A stretch of 64,000 nt of DNA from Hemicentrotus pulcherrimus (GCA_003118195.1 BEXV01000009.1:83216-147215); one strand, 5' to 3'. Shown: positions 12,680 through 26,707, counted from the stretch's first letter. Numbers and translations are program-made. The notes: generated from the sequence alone by a model not told the origin.

Positions 12680-12738
12680 TGCGTGAGGTGCTTGTGCTTG
12701 TGTTTGTGTGTGTGTGTGTGTGTGGGAGGGGGGGGGGT
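12680..12738. repeat. (TG)n then poly-G
   Basis: A degenerate TGCT/TG repeat passes into about ten TG units and then a run of nine or more G. The antisense open frame (THTHTH) is low complexity. Confidence 0.93.
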
Positions 12739-14059
12739 ATTTACTGCGTTGGTTCGAACATTAACAAACAACAATGATTGGACAATATTTACGGATATAT
12801 TCAGATATCGCTCAATAGAAAATTAATGTATTCAAATAAATACGAACCAAAATACACGTAGATCAATAATACGACGATTACAGGGGACTGTATATTTAGT
12901 CGACATACGGTTCCAACGATCGATTATGTCAAACCTTTCTATATCATGATAGTAATCTCGGTTGGATATAAGATGCCTCCCGGGAAACGAGGCATGTCAG
13001 AATGCCATAGATGTGTACCAATCAAACCGTTTTCTTCTGTGAAAGATATGTATATATCTGCAATTCTTTACCGACTTACAAAACAAAACGAGCAAACAAT
13101 AATGATTGGATTTGAAAGAACGAGGGTGACATTGTTTTGTAAAAGGAGGTGAATTAAGCCTGATACAGGACTTACCATATACAATATGTAAGGTATGCTA
13201 CGCTCTTTCTTACATATTTTCCAATCAAAGTGTTTTGACATCTTTGGCTTTTCCTTTGTTTTTCTTCACTGTGTCATAATTATACTCTTATCTGCCAATA
13301 CTGCGATTCTATCAAATGTGAATGTGAAAAACAGCGGTGGCCTAGGAAAGTCCAGATGGCCTTTCGTAGAAATTTTTCTGAAAGTATACATTTTTTTCAT
13401 CCTTAAACAATTTATCTTGATAATATGATAGTCCCTCGGGGGAACAGGTGGACCAGCTATCCGGGAAACACCATTAGCACTGTAACAAGTGAAAATTTAA
13501 AAACGAAAGAGGTTTTACTTTTGAAAGAAAGAAAATCATTTTGCCATTTAGACCTGCCAAAAGGGAACAAATCTAAATTTTGCAAATTTCTTTAACGGAA
13601 CACTTTTGTCATATTTGTGCGCGGATGTGTGTGAATATTATCAAATGTGGCCGTGTTGTCGTACGTGTGCGTGTTTAATTTGTTCGAAAGGGTGCATCAA
13701 TCAGATACGACTATTTTCAAATCATAAAAGATTAAAATGAGGATCGAATCCTGAGACATTTACGAGCAGACGAGAGAAAAGACCACTACCTAACTTAAAA
13801 ATCTGTCCATGATAGGAAGTTTATAGATTGATTTCTTCCTTTTCGTAAGTCCTTGTTTTTCCCCTCTCTCTTTGTCTCACCAAATTAAAGTCAGCCTATG
13901 CCATGTCGAGGAAAAGACGACTCCTTTATTTGGTAGCCTGGCGCTTTACGTTTCAACAGGTGTCGGACACACTATCCCGATACTCGCATTACTCGGCAGG
14001 GTGTGCTATCTTGTCCTGATATGAAGCCCTTTCCGCCTCTTTCCTTCGCCCCTACGTAC

Positions 14060-14084
14060 GCGTGGGTGTATGCGTGTGTGTGGT

Positions 14085-14115
<31 letters not shown>

Positions 14116-14169
14116 GTGTGTGTGTGCGTGTATGTGCGTCTCGTGCGTGTGTGTGTGTGTGTGTGTGTA
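14060..14169. repeat. (TG)n microsatellite, about 110 bp
   Basis: Long TG/CG-interrupted repeat. The antisense frame is only alternating H and T. Confidence 0.97.
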
Positions 14170-15761
14170 GGGGTATTATGCGCGCGGGGTACATACTATA
14201 TGTATTAGACATTGTACAATGCGCCATATAGGGGTGAAATGCCAGTTTATGCCGTCATTGGTGTTTGTGTGGATCGTGTGTGTAGGAAGAGTAGGGTATT
14301 CACATTTCGTGTGGTTCTGTAGGTCATTCTTGACATGTTTTTTAAATTTTAATTAAGGATTTCTTTGAACAACTGTCTACTTGCATGTGACTGATTATAC
14401 AATAGTTTGTCTTAAAGAAAAGGGGCTCCCATTTCTTTCCAATCACTGAGTATCCAGTAAAAGTATAAAGAATCATCGACAGAGAATTTCAGATGACCTT
14501 ATTTCAAATAAATTACTATTGGAATGCCAATTTGACAAGAGGTTTCTTCCAGCTCATCCATTATTGTATCTCTATTTCATCTGATTTTATGCTTTATCTT
14601 GTGAAACCTTTAAAAAGAAAATCCATAATGATTTAATAAGTTTTAACCTGTAAATGACTCTCTCCTAAATGGAAACTAAAACTATTCTTACTGCCTTAAA
14701 AAAATATATATATTGACTGGATTATCTACAGTTATTTAACAGCTGTTGTGTACAACGCGTTGTAGTTTTACTGTAGGCGGCGAACTAACTGTTAATGACA
14801 ATCATACAATGACCATGACCAATTTAAGGCTTTTGTCCAGCTGGCCATGTGCATGTAAAGAATAACATTCTGTCAAGATTGCCGTCCAATCCTTGACGTA
14901 AGTCGGACGCGAGGTCATTCAAGAGAGCCGAGACAGAAAATATATAGAATTGAATCGAAGAGACGATGAAGAGTCAGCAACCTTAACACGGACGTTTCGA
15001 GCCTAGGACAATTGGCTTATGCTATAAATGGACAACTACACACCGACTATTTCACCCGGACCACTACAACTGGAGATTAGGGACTTTTAGATTTGCGAGG
15101 ACTGATACGTGTGACGTCCATTCAAGGCAGTGCATTAAAAAAATGTCGATCGTAGCATAGACCTATTGTCTTGGTGCGAATGTAAAAGACCCCAATTACA
15201 CTTTCAGGACACCTAATCTATCTTCACATTCTCATTCACTAATTTGATCGCTGATTTTTATTTGCTGGCGACTAACAGGTGATTACAGACCAAAAGCATG
15301 GGCTTATCTTAAAGAGTTTTCAATCAGCTAACATTAACGAGCTACGATGCTCCGTTATGTAGGCTACTCTTGGTATAAAGTGATTTGAGATTGAAGAAAT
15401 TCAGAAAAGAAATAAGACAATTATAAGGATGGCATTCTCATTGAGGAGTTAAGATGTTTCGGTTATTTGTTTGAAATCTAAAATGCCTAGCAAGACGGTA
15501 GTAATATTTCTTTAACCAGCTTTATTACATCATTATCAAATATGAACATACCTCTGTAATGTTTATCAGACACACACCCACATCAGCCCACACAATGACA
15601 TGAAATCGTTGCAGTTCGTCGTACATACTGATCGTCTGAAATGACAGAGTTCCTTGATCTGTTTTACCCTGCTAATATTTCATCGTGAACTTTCTGAAGT
15701 TTTTCAACCTCAAATTGATCTGACGTCAAACACCTAAAGCTTAGGAAGGAAACAAGATAAA

Positions 15762-15803
15762 GGGAGAGAGACAGAGAAAGAGAGAGAGGGAGAGAGAGAG
15801 AGA
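15762..15803. repeat. (GA)n microsatellite
   Basis: Imperfect GAGAGA run of about 40 bp. Confidence 0.95.
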
Positions 15804-17391
15804 TATGGGGAGGGCAACTACCTTGTCACTTTAAAGTTTATCAAACTGGACTTCGCTGATGACCTGACGAGATTTAATTTGTTTGCAATAATACCAAAGG
15901 TACAATCTAATCTACAAAACTTGGTTAAAATCTTTGGTCAATTCAAACATTATTGGTACCCCCACACAATCCCGGAATAAAAATCAATATCACAATCGCA
16001 GAGACTTTAAAAAAATCAACCAAAGGGATTTTCAAAACCTTTTCCATGGGAAATGTGCGAATATTAAAATGACATGTTATACAATCAGAACATGATTTCT
16101 GTAGAATAAAGTATTGAAAATCTCCTTGAGTTGATTTCTAGTAAATCAACATTTATTTTACCAACGAAAAAAGCCTACAATACCCAGTTGTATTTGTGTT
16201 TTTTTAATCAATTGAATGCGCCCGATGAACTCGATTGACTCAGTTCAAGAGAAGAACAGTCCGATAGCTTATGCACATTTATATTAAGCGTAGGTGTCTA
16301 TTACTAACTAAATAATCTAAGTAATATATTTTGCTACTTACACGCGGTCTAGCTTACATAAAGCTTATTCCGAGTGGGATTTACAGAATACTTGTTTGGA
16401 AATCTAAGGTCAAGAAAAAAGTTATTAGTTTAAAAGTAAAAATTAAAAGTGCAGTAAAACGAGATAGAGTAACGCACTTAACTTATATATTTGAGATTTT
16501 CCGAGATCTGATGTGGAAAGAGTGCCATTGATTAGAAAGTAAACAATAATAAGGAAAATACCATAATCATAGCCTTATCGGATGCATCACGATAATTTAT
16601 GCAGTTTCACCTTAATATGGCAATCGAGGTGACTTAATAAGGATACAAGCTTGTGTTGGCCCTCTTTATTCAGATAATAATTTTTTCTTTGCGTTGTAAA
16701 TAACATAAGAAACTTTTTTTTTTAAATTCAACATGAAATAAATATCAACATTGAAAATACTAAACATAAGAAAGAAAAAGAAAAAGCCTTGATTTGGTGA
16801 CTTCTCATCAGAGCAATTTATTCACAGGCCGCAAGACTGATTAAATCCATCATAGGCTTAAGGGGTTGTAGGACTTAGCTAATCCAAATCTGAATGAATC
16901 TTTATGACTCTCTAATTCATCGAAATTCTAGCAGTTTCCAAGAGATACACCTGCAGGGGTGTAAGTGGCTTGTCATTGATATGGTAAGAAAACAGGTCGT
17001 ATCCTTTTGAGTGCAAGTTGGTTGATATTCGTCCCCATAGTTTTTTTTGCACTCTATCGAATTCATTCACAGCGCTAACAAAATATACAACATATGGGTT
17101 CACCAGAACCATCACATTTGTGGGAACTATTCTTTCTTTCTTATATCATATTACCACCAAAAAAAAAGACTTTGGTGCACTGAACCAATAATGTACTGAA
17201 TGGGTGTCCATCCATTTACCATACGTTATACTTGTATAATATTATATTTTCAGGGATTATCTTAAAGATATAATTAGTAAGAATAACTGCATACGTGCTC
17301 CATGTTTAGATGAAATACAATAGACTATCTTCGTAATGTAAATAAATTCAGTGGATACGTCTATAGTCGTGTTCACACGATGGCAAATTTG

Positions 17392-17516
17392 GTCGGCGTA
17401 AAGGTCGTGTTCGGAGCTAGTCGACGTACATGTATGTATGGTAAGGTTGGCATAAAGGTATACGTAGTGACCGTCTGAACGATAGTCGGGTTAGCTACGC
17501 CGACCTTTACGCCGAC
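17392..17516. mobile_element. Small foldback element
   Basis: A perfect 16-bp inverted pair: GTCGGCGTAAAGGTCG at 17392-17407 and its reverse complement at 17501-17516. The interior is CpG-bearing and holds further short palindromes (GTCGAC, ACATGT). It contrasts with the AT-rich flanks. It has no coding capacity and is probably a nonautonomous inverted-repeat element or a fragment of one. Confidence 0.55.
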
Positions 17517-18076
17517 TGATTAATACCTGGATTTGTGCAGGAGTAACGCGCTAAAAGCTATGGCCACAAATCAGAGCGGCGACCGATCGATTAGTAGCCT
17601 GCTCGGTCGCCGCTGGAATTTAAGCAGTGTGCATGGACAGTGTGACGCGGGCATAGGGAGTACCACTGCATTTCCGTCATTTTGTTATAAGCGAGTTTGT
17701 AATTAGGATTTGTGCATGTGCAGATAAAGGACATTCGGACCCAAATTGTAAAACCATTAAGACGAATACTTGGATCGTGCTTCTGAAAGTTATGTAATCA
17801 GTATTCATTTATGCACCAACAGTACATCTATCTGATACACAGGTCGAAATATTGTTCTCAAGAGGCAAACAAAAGGTATTCATGATCATGAAGCACCTCG
17901 ATCACTTTGGCAGTGATTATTCTAAAATGCAAAGGTGGGAAGTATCCATCGTGTCTAAGATCTGTGGATATTTTGGGGTCATGCGGTCCAGTGCTATTTA
18001 CAAACTCGCTTATTGTTCGTTGTTGAAATACCGCGAATAAAGCCGCGACCGTGCAGTGGTTTCAATTTTGTCTTTC

Positions 18077-18734
18077 TAAAGGCCCGGTCACACAGCCCTC
18101 CACGGGCGTATCGCGGCCGAATCACGGCCAAAAATTTCTGCCCGTGAAGCAGACGCTGTTGGACGCTTTGAGGTCGCGATAAAGACGCGATACAACCGTA
18201 CTTTACCCGTCGTTACCCGCGGTAAGAAATTCACACGCATAGACCGCGGGTAATCGCGGGCGGTACACGTGGTACACACGCGGTAAAGACGCGGTACAGA
18301 CGCGGAACGAGCGTGCTAGGACGTGCTACGGCCGCGGTTAAGACGTGGTTACACGCGGTAGGACGCGAAATTTTAGCTGGTAATCGCGGGTGGAGCACGG
18401 TCATAGCACGTTTGTTCCGCGTCTGTACCGCGTTGTTATCACGTGCATTAGCGTGTGTACCGCGTGTAAGCACGAACTGTGTCTTGATGTGTTATGATTT
18501 CTACAGCCCGGTTCGGCTGCTTTATCATACCCGTGGTAGGCCGCGGTACCGCCGCACTTCATCCGCGATAAGGACGCGGAACAGTCGCCGGCGTCTGTTC
18601 CGCGGGCATACCACGGGTAAACCGCGGGTAAGCCAATTTTGCACATTTTCCACCACGGGCAACCGCGGGCAAAAAAAAAATCGCGAAATTTTACCAGCGA
18701 TACAGACGCGAAAGGCTGTGTGACCGGGCCTTTA
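18077..18734. mobile_element. CpG-rich foldback MITE, 658 bp
   Basis: The termini are perfect inverted repeats of 21 bp, including AAAGGCCCGGTCACACAGCC. The ends fit TA target-site duplication (TA-AAGG...CCTT-TA). The interior is strikingly unlike its surroundings: rich in CpG and built from variants of ACGCGGTAAAGACGCGGTA and CGCGGGTAA in both orientations, so it should fold on itself extensively. Open frames inside it (A/R/T/V-rich, on both strands) result from the low stop density of GC-rich DNA and are not transposase. This is a nonautonomous element that would depend on a transposase elsewhere. Confidence 0.85.
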
Positions 18735-18940
18735 TGATGACTTTTTCCATGTCGCGCGCTGTGTAAGATTTGTTGAGAATTTTACAAAGCCACATCCTTC
18801 TTCCAGGGATATCTCCGTAGGTTTTTTTCATTTATTAACGTGTGGCCAGCACACAGTAGATTGGAAGTATCGCACCAACAAATGACAATTCAGTTTGTGA
18901 AAGCAGAAAATTGCTTACGATTTACTATCAAATAGAGCCA

Positions 18941-20800
18941 GAGGCCGCGAAGCGACTTCCAAAGTGGGAGGGGGGGCAATAAGGGGCATTTTCTGGCAGA
19001 AAGGGCACCTTCAAAGGGAAATCTCAAAGCGAAAATATACAATTTTTTAGACATTGGTATATACCCCTATATTGTGATTACATTATCATGGATGATTTAA
19101 ATATTTGTTTCTCTGTATACATCATATCAAATATTGCTTAAGCATCATACTTTGCAGTTGGGTGTGATGGTCTTTATATTCACTTGCGAGCGAGGAAAAT
19201 TTAAAACAAATTTGTGTGGTCGCAGTGCGAAAAATTACAGCTTATAAAGAGGAAAAACCCAATCCTGATGGCGTTATAAGCACATTCTCATAACGGAAGA
19301 CTGAAAAGACCTTTGATAAGTTACATAATTATAACACCTATAACTACGAGCTAACATGGCGAGCGAGCTTTGGGGGAAATTGCACTAAAATAGTCGCTTG
19401 AAATTAGGGGCACGTTTAATGATGAGAGGAAAAGGGGACACTTATCTAAAGGGTTAAGACACTTATTATAAAAGAAAAGGAGCACGTGTCAAAGTACAAA
19501 GGCTAATTATCAGAGGTGAAAATGGGGCACTTCTTACACCCCAAAAAATAGGCACCCACCAGGAATGAAAAGGGATTTTATGAAAATGGGAAATGGACAT
19601 TTGTCGACGGAAAAGTGGCACCCAGCAGAATTTGATAGGGGCATTTATAAGAAGTGAAAGGGGGCATTTATTTAAAAAAAAAGTGATAGGTTCATTAATA
19701 GAAAGTAAAAAGGGGGGAAATATCACTGTTAAAAGGGTAATTATCAGAGGCGAAAGGGGCACTTATCTTACCCGAAAAGGGGCACTGAACGTACATGAAA
19801 AGAGGCACTTATGAGAATGAAAAAGGGGCACTAATGATAAAGGGAAATGTGTATTTGTTGAAAACAAAAGAGGCACCGATCAGATTTTAATAGGGGCATT
19901 TATCGGAGATGAAAGGGGGCTTTTATGAGAAGGGGGAAGTGGCTCTTATTAAAAAGAAAAAGAGGCACATGTTGAAATAAACGGGGCATTTATCAAAGAT
20001 GAAAATGGGTAATTATGAGAAAGGGAAGGGGCACTTATAAGAAGGAAAAAAAGCATGTATTAGGAAGGAAAAGGGGGACGCGTCAAAATAAAAGGAGCAT
20101 TTTTAAGAGATAAAAAGAGCACTTTTTAGGAGGGGAAGGAGCAATTTTGACAGTAAAACGAGTATCCCTCAGAATTGAAAAGGGTCATTTACAAGAGATG
20201 AAAGGTATGAGAATGAAAAAATGAACTATTTTCATGGATAAAAAAGGGGCATTTATGAGAAGGGAAAGGGGCTCTTTTTAAATGGGGCACTTATCATAAA
20301 AAAGGGGCACTTATCAAAAAGGAAAGGAGGCACATGTGAAAATATAAGGTGCGCTTAGCCGAGTTAAAAAGAGGGTAGTTATTAAAAAGGGAATGGGCAC
20401 TTTTTACAAAGGAAAAGGGAAACTTGTTAGAGCAAAGGGGAACCTCTAAGATTTGAATAGGGCAACTAACAGAGGTGAAGGGGGCGCTTATCAATACCAA
20501 AAAGGGGCGCTTCTCTTAATTGAAAAGGGGAACTTACAAGAGTTTAAAAAAGGCACTTATGAAAATGGAAAATGGACACTGATCGCAACGGGAAAAGGGA
20601 ACTTGTCAAAGAAAAAGGGGTGCGTGTCAAAATGAAATGGGCACTTATTAGAGGTAGAAAGGGGCATTTAAAAAACATTAATAGGGGCACTTGTCAAAGT
20701 AAAAGGGGCACTTTTCCTATTCAAAAAGGGGCACTTCTTACAAAGTTAAAGGGGCACTTCTGGGGGTGCTTGAAAAAGTGGGGGGGGGGCACTGAGCCGC
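18941..20800. repeat. Degenerate GGGGCACTTAT minisatellite
   Basis: From about 19370 to 20790 the sequence is a heavily diverged tandem array. Its theme is roughly AAAAGGGGCACTTATNAGAR plus a few variable bases, about 25-40 bp per unit. A first outlier patch lies at 18961-19015, followed by unrelated DNA. Both outer borders carry a similar AAAGTGGG(N)GGGGGGCA block in the same orientation (18961-18978 and about 20775-20791). Flanking words resembling CAGAGGC(C)G appear in inverted orientation. Frames reading RGERGHL- or KKG-like repeats are artefacts of the unit. Confidence 0.8.
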
Positions 20801-21332
20801 CTCTGAAGCCGAAGATGAAGTGTACGGCTCCGGCCCGACCTAGGCAAGGCGGCCTGCTCACGTACACAGCTGCGTGAAATGGATCGGAAACGACTAACGC
20901 CAAGCTATCCCAGCGTGCGTCTGGAATCGGGACAGTAGATTTACATTCGGGCTTTTGAGGGGTATTGGCGATAGCGATAATTGACAGGGCCTTATAGGAT
21001 GTGAAATCTGAGACAAGCTTGAGTAATTCAAGCTGGTTCCGTGGTTTTCATTGATTTGAAGGCAGCTGATGATGTGGAAAAATGAATCTACACACCATTA
21101 ATTCAGTCCTGGTTAAAAAAGAAAAGTACTGGTGAAAAACAAATATTACGGAATTCTAATGACGTACAATGTTTCAGCTATAACCATCCTAATACCACAT
21201 TGAACAAGTAACTAATAGCTCACAAAGGTAACAAGAAAGGTTACGATTTTTAGCCAGTCGGGACTACTCATTGTAATAAAGTAAGATTTTTACAACTATT
21301 CTTCAACTCTCCGTGTTGGTGATTAGTCTTGG

Positions 21333-21941
21333 TAATGCCTCGATTACATTTGGCCTGCGATTAGTCTACGTAGCCAGTACCCAATTTTTGTGTCGCCTCC
21401 TCATGGATGCATGAGGCGATCGTGAGATATTCGTACGGATTCACGGGCTCCGCGGCCATTACGATTTTGTTTCGCGAGAAGATAAACAAATTTGATAAAA
21501 TCGTAAGCCCGTAACCCATCGACATGTCATAGGTGGCATTCCACAATACCCGCCTGGGCATCGCGCGGAGGCCTCGCACTGGTCGTGCAGCAAACACAAG
21601 AATTTCTGGTGAACATGGGGGCAAAAAAAATGCTCAAAAACGGCAAGGCGGCTGTACGGTCACTTTTTTCGCCTTTTCCGCGCAACCTCTGCACGGAAGC
21701 TGCACGGGCTCCGTACGACATCCGTGTGGGGGCTGCGGAGACTGTACGGCTTCCGTAAAATCTCCAAGCAGCCTCTGTACGGATTCGCCCCGGCCTGCCC
21801 CCGAGGGTCAATACAAGAAATGGCACGATGCTCGTAGATAATGTTAACACAAACATCGTAGCCCGTAGCCTCCTACGATACCCCCAAAATCGTAGACCAC
21901 TTTATCGTATGGCACCCGGGGCAAATGTAATCCAGGCATTA
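21333..21941. mobile_element. Foldback MITE, about 609 bp
   Basis: Terminal inverted repeats of about 23 bp with two mismatches: TAATGCCTCGATTACATTTG on the left, and TAATGCCTGGATTACATTTG read inward from the right end. The ends fit a TA target-site duplication. The interior is CpG-rich and contains a strong internal hairpin (TCGCCTC...GAGGCGA near 21393-21421) and repeated CGTA/CGTACGG words. There is no transposase. In style it resembles the elements at 18.1 and 50.4 kb, but the termini differ. Confidence 0.75.
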
Positions 21942-24900
21942 ATCATGTTTAATAATGTCGTCGATTTTAATTTGATATCAGGATTCTTTTGTATTGCATA
22001 AATAACAATTCAACAATAACTTTTAGCCGGTTTATACATTTAAATTTCAAATTCATATAAAACAGGTGCATCTTGAGCTAATGTCATCGTCTTAAGCCCA
22101 TTGCCCATTTGTCGATCAGTAAGACCCAACAGCCACAAACATCTAAACATCAAAATAGGAAACACTGATAACTACATGCGGAGTATGCTTATAATGTGAC
22201 CTGCTATCTCGAAATCAAAAGAAAATCAATCATGTGAACAATTTTAACCGTCAGAGGTAATACCTCGATAGTTTGATGAGTGAATTAACTTAAATTCTTT
22301 ATTTCTTTCTTTCATCATTTTTTGTATTTGTTGTGTTTTTGTTAATTGAATAATAAATTTTCAATAAAACACGTGATAACATTTCTCTTATTTTCAAGAA
22401 ACAGGTCTGAAATTGGAAAGATATGAAATGTTCTTACCGGAATATATGAGCCGTATTTCATGATTCGCACGTGACAGTTTGGGGAGAAGTTTGCACAGTT
22501 TTCACAAGTTGTGGGACGAGCCTAAAAATCAAGATGGAGGTACAGCAAACAGAAAACACAATGTAGAAACATGCAGCAGACTGACTATTGAATGGATGAA
22601 ACATGCACACAAGAAGACTCATTCTTTTTCTTTTCATCGATAATTCAATGATACTACACATTTAAGGACTGGTTTTTACTAAGGTTGAATGGACAGAGTG
22701 ACATCGAAACAAGTGTGTAGCAATGATGATGGTTTTAAGACTAGATCTTAAACTGATGGGATAAGCCCAATCATTGCAATATAACAGGTATCTATATGAT
22801 GGTTTGCTCTACTGATTAAATGTGTACAGTACATTTTGTATAACTGAACATGTTTTCATAATGAACCCCTTTTGTATAGCGGGTGGCAAACCCTTTATAA
22901 ATGTGGTCGTTCACCAGACTTTGGTCAAGGAAAGCCAAAGGGTTTCTATTAAAATGTAAGCAATAACACCCATTTTGATATATTTCCCTGGGATATATCC
23001 CTTACCCAATCTGATAACGCAACAAACAATGTTTGCCTCAACAATTGTTTAATAGCCCAATTACACAGAAGGGGTTAAATGGAATGATAACACTGAGAAA
23101 AAAGGGATCAGAAATCTTGAGAGTGCCAATGATATATTTCATGTCGGTGTGATTTCTAACTAACATGTTATCCATATCTAAGAGATGTATATGAATAACT
23201 CGACATACAAAACAAAAACAAAAACGAACATAGATGATGCACACAGAATCTAAACTAAAATATTATTTTTTCCATGAAATCTTAACATTACAGAGAGTAG
23301 GCGTCTTACTTTTTTTCAAATGTGCGTGGATTCTGTAATAAATTATACTTCTCTCACACGGATTTCAGTTATGATAAATGATAATGGATACCATTTATCA
23401 ATATTGGAAGGAGTGCCAAAACATATTGTCATTCCTCAATAATACACTGGAATAGTGGGTAACAATTTTAGATGTTTAATGTGCATCATGTTGCTAAACT
23501 GCAGAAGCGATGATAATGATTGTGGCGTATGGATCAAGAGCACATTTAGAATCTCAATATTATAATCAGATTAACCATTTTAACCCATCATATCATTTCT
23601 ATTCTCCAAATCACCATCTAGCATTGCAGATTTATTAATTTCAGTATATCCTTTTGCGCAATAGAACTGCATTTCTCTGGCAAGTTCTGTCACAATCTAA
23701 TCACTATTGATTATACAGCAAGCGAATTTTCGGGAAAGAACTCAAGTGATGTTCCTCAGTGGTTTAGATCGACGCCATGTTAAATTTGACACCTCTGTTT
23801 AAGCTTGGAATTCCATGCTCGATCTCGTGACAAGAACACGACAGAGTATTACAAGCACGGCTGAAATTATCTAGACATTCTCGGCTGGCTGCTCGTAGTT
23901 TGTTAAGAGAATTTACTTCAATAAATAAAACAAGAGGGACTTGAATGAATTGAATTTCTACGTGTGAGTGCGTTTGTGGGTGTGTATGTATGATGTGTGT
24001 GTCGTTCCTTACGAGGAAGGGTTTTGCTCCCGATGGAACACGACATTTTTATTGACTCACGGTAAATGCACAAATTTTGGAGGTCCTAACCAAGTACACT
24101 CCAAACACAAATGTACCCAAGTATAGATAAGCATAAGATGCTCTCAATACCGTGATGTTCAAAGCAACGGGACGAATAACATTGTATTACAAAAACTTGA
24201 TAAATGAAATGAAAGGAAACATATTCGCCGCAGGAAATGAAAGCACAAAGAAAAAAAGAAAATATCTCAAACCATTTCAGTAATAATAATTATACACGAC
24301 ACCATAGGTTTCATCATATGGAACTGGATTGGAAGGTTTCAAGCTCTGTACGACAGCTGCATGGTGGTCATGTTCATTTCCCTTGTTTTCATTTTGCACC
24401 GTCATATCAAGAATTGTAATTTCCTAAAGTCCATCAAACATCACGACAAAAGAAGTGAAAAGATTTTTTTTTTTAAAGACCACGAGGCATGGTTTAATCA
24501 AAATGTTTATGGATGATGTTACCTTGTATAGCCTCTCTTTCGATTGGCATTTCGTGACATTTTCTCTGCCCCTGCCCAGTTCATGAATTCAAAATGAAAG
24601 TGCCGAGGACAATACAGAGAGAGCACGTGTTCCCTCTAGCGGAAAAAGCAAGTCATCACGTTTTACAATGCCATCAATCTAAGAACGACCTATTATTGCG
24701 ATTGCCTCTGCAAAGCAGTCGATTCTTCGATCGTAGCTCTCTAGAAACTTCCTTTTGTGGTAAAATCTGTTCCAGTTCCACCAACCCACTTCTTCTAATT
24801 ATCTAAAGAGAGAGTCATTGAAACTCTACGTCAAACTAAGGTTAATTGCAACAACTGGGAGTGTTTTTATTGCAAATCTAATTCCGTTTTTTTTGCTTGA

Positions 24901-26494
24901 TGATACAGGCAAGTTGTGTAATTAGAATTGAAAACCTCCCGAATATCGACCATTCGAAAGATAGATAAAACCATCCCAAGCAAACTGGCGTGTTTCTTGG
25001 GGGCTTGGTATTTTACATCTAGGCTCATGTATTTAAAAGATCGTTAATCTGAATATAAACGAATTTTCAGAATATCCTTAATTTAATTCGATTTTCTTTC
25101 TACATTACGTTTTATTTAATCGCTATTTATATGTACTATTACATCATATTATATACAATCCAGTCATCTGCCTGAAATATTATTTTTTCATAAGATGAAT
25201 GGGATTGTTATGTTTCTATTGGCTCAATAATTGGTCTCTTTTAAGTTCCTGCCATTTGTTAAGGGCCCGTCTACTCATTCGTGGAACAATAATGTAACAC
25301 AATTATAACAGCAAGGGAAAGGCATTATATCAAATACTCTGTGGATTGGACTGAAAGGTTGTTGAAAGATTGCCCTTTTTTCAATCTTCCCATACAAGTG
25401 GTTAGTTCCCCCCTTCCACTTTACACTTCTCTCTCAAATTGACAGGACTTCCTCTTGTTTTTCATCTGATGCAACAGCATAAGCACATTGTATTTGAGGA
25501 TTGCCTTTTCGATCGGATCCTCAGTTCTTCATTAAATTCTAAACGTCCCAATTTGAGAATGCCTCGCAGACTCGTTGACCCTGTTTATGCCCCGTTGGAT
25601 CGATACTGTGGATACTATGTCGATCTCGACCAAACATGCTTACTAATGTCGTTCACATGGCGGGCTCTTCTGCTTTAGTACTACCACAAAATTTGTTGTT
25701 ATCCTGTTCAACAATTTAGACCCCAAAAATGAACGTTTCCTTCATATCATCGCTAGTAGAAGATTGACAGATGCTCTTTATTTAACTCGTTATGTTAAGT
25801 TTGCAGAAACATTTAGTTACAGTATTTAGCCTGAAGGTGATTATAGACCATCGATATTACTCCAGTGCTGAACTATACTCCAGCCATCGAGGTGAGACTA
25901 TTTTCACTTTAACGTGTTTCCCCTCCTATCTGGAATGAATTTTCTACAAAAGCAGACCTATTTGTTCACTCGTAGACAGTTTGTCAGAATGCTAAAAGTG
26001 GCTTCGAAATTGCCCACACGACTTTCATCAGGATATTGGAGAGCACTTTGAGAAATTTAGCATGGTGGAGGCTCGGACGATATAAACAGATTCGGAAGAT
26101 TAATGACGAATGAGAGGCGAAGTTCACCTTGTTTGTCGCGTTCACTCAGATGACTAAGTTTGGGATCGTGTTAAATGTACAAGAAAAGAAAAAAAGGGAC
26201 GACCAAATGAAACACAAATGAAATTGAGCGCACGATTCTGTGAACATTACGTTATAGCAAGTGAAATGTCAAAACACAGCAAAGACTGGTATGTGATCGT
26301 ATGTTGTTTTGGGGATCTTTTTCTTGTTGTTATCTTGAATAATCCAAAACACGCCCAAAATACAGAAATTAAACGTATTCTTTCTGGTATGTACAAGTAG
26401 AAAATATGAATGGATAAAGGAAGAATTTTATCCATCGCATGCAATGTAAGAGACCTGTATCTTATCTTATTATCTTATCCTTAATATGTTTCCC

Positions 26495-26707
26495 TTATTC
26501 ATGATTAGAAAGAAAATCCTAGCGACATTTGTATATTGCAAAACTTTTTTTAATGTCATATTTATTTTACGGAATACCTCTTGATGGCACCCAGTACTGC
26601 TTTATTCATGATTAGAAAGAAATCCAAGCGACATTTGTATTTTATTGCAAAAATTGTTTTCATGTCATATCTATTTCGTGGAATTCCTCTTGATGGCACT
26701 CAGTATT
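26495..26707. repeat. 107-bp tandem duplication
   Basis: Two diverged copies (26495-26601 and 26602-26707). Each begins TTATTCATGATTAGAAAGAA and includes GCGACATTTGTAT and CCTCTTGATGGCAC. Small indels separate them. Confidence 0.9.

Noticed and set aside
18088..18723. Long arginine/alanine-rich open frames on both strands
   Set aside because: They lie wholly inside the CpG-rich foldback, where stop codons are rare; no transposase motifs.
19466..20877. Repeated RGERGHL/KKG-like open frames, possibly a repeat protein
   Set aside because: The frame is not maintained along the array, and the peptide only reflects the GGGGCAC minisatellite unit.
25439..25678. 79-codon open frame (plus strand) considered as a transposon relic
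   Set aside because: No recognisable transposase or reverse-transcriptase motif, no flanking inverted repeats, and a length common by chance here.
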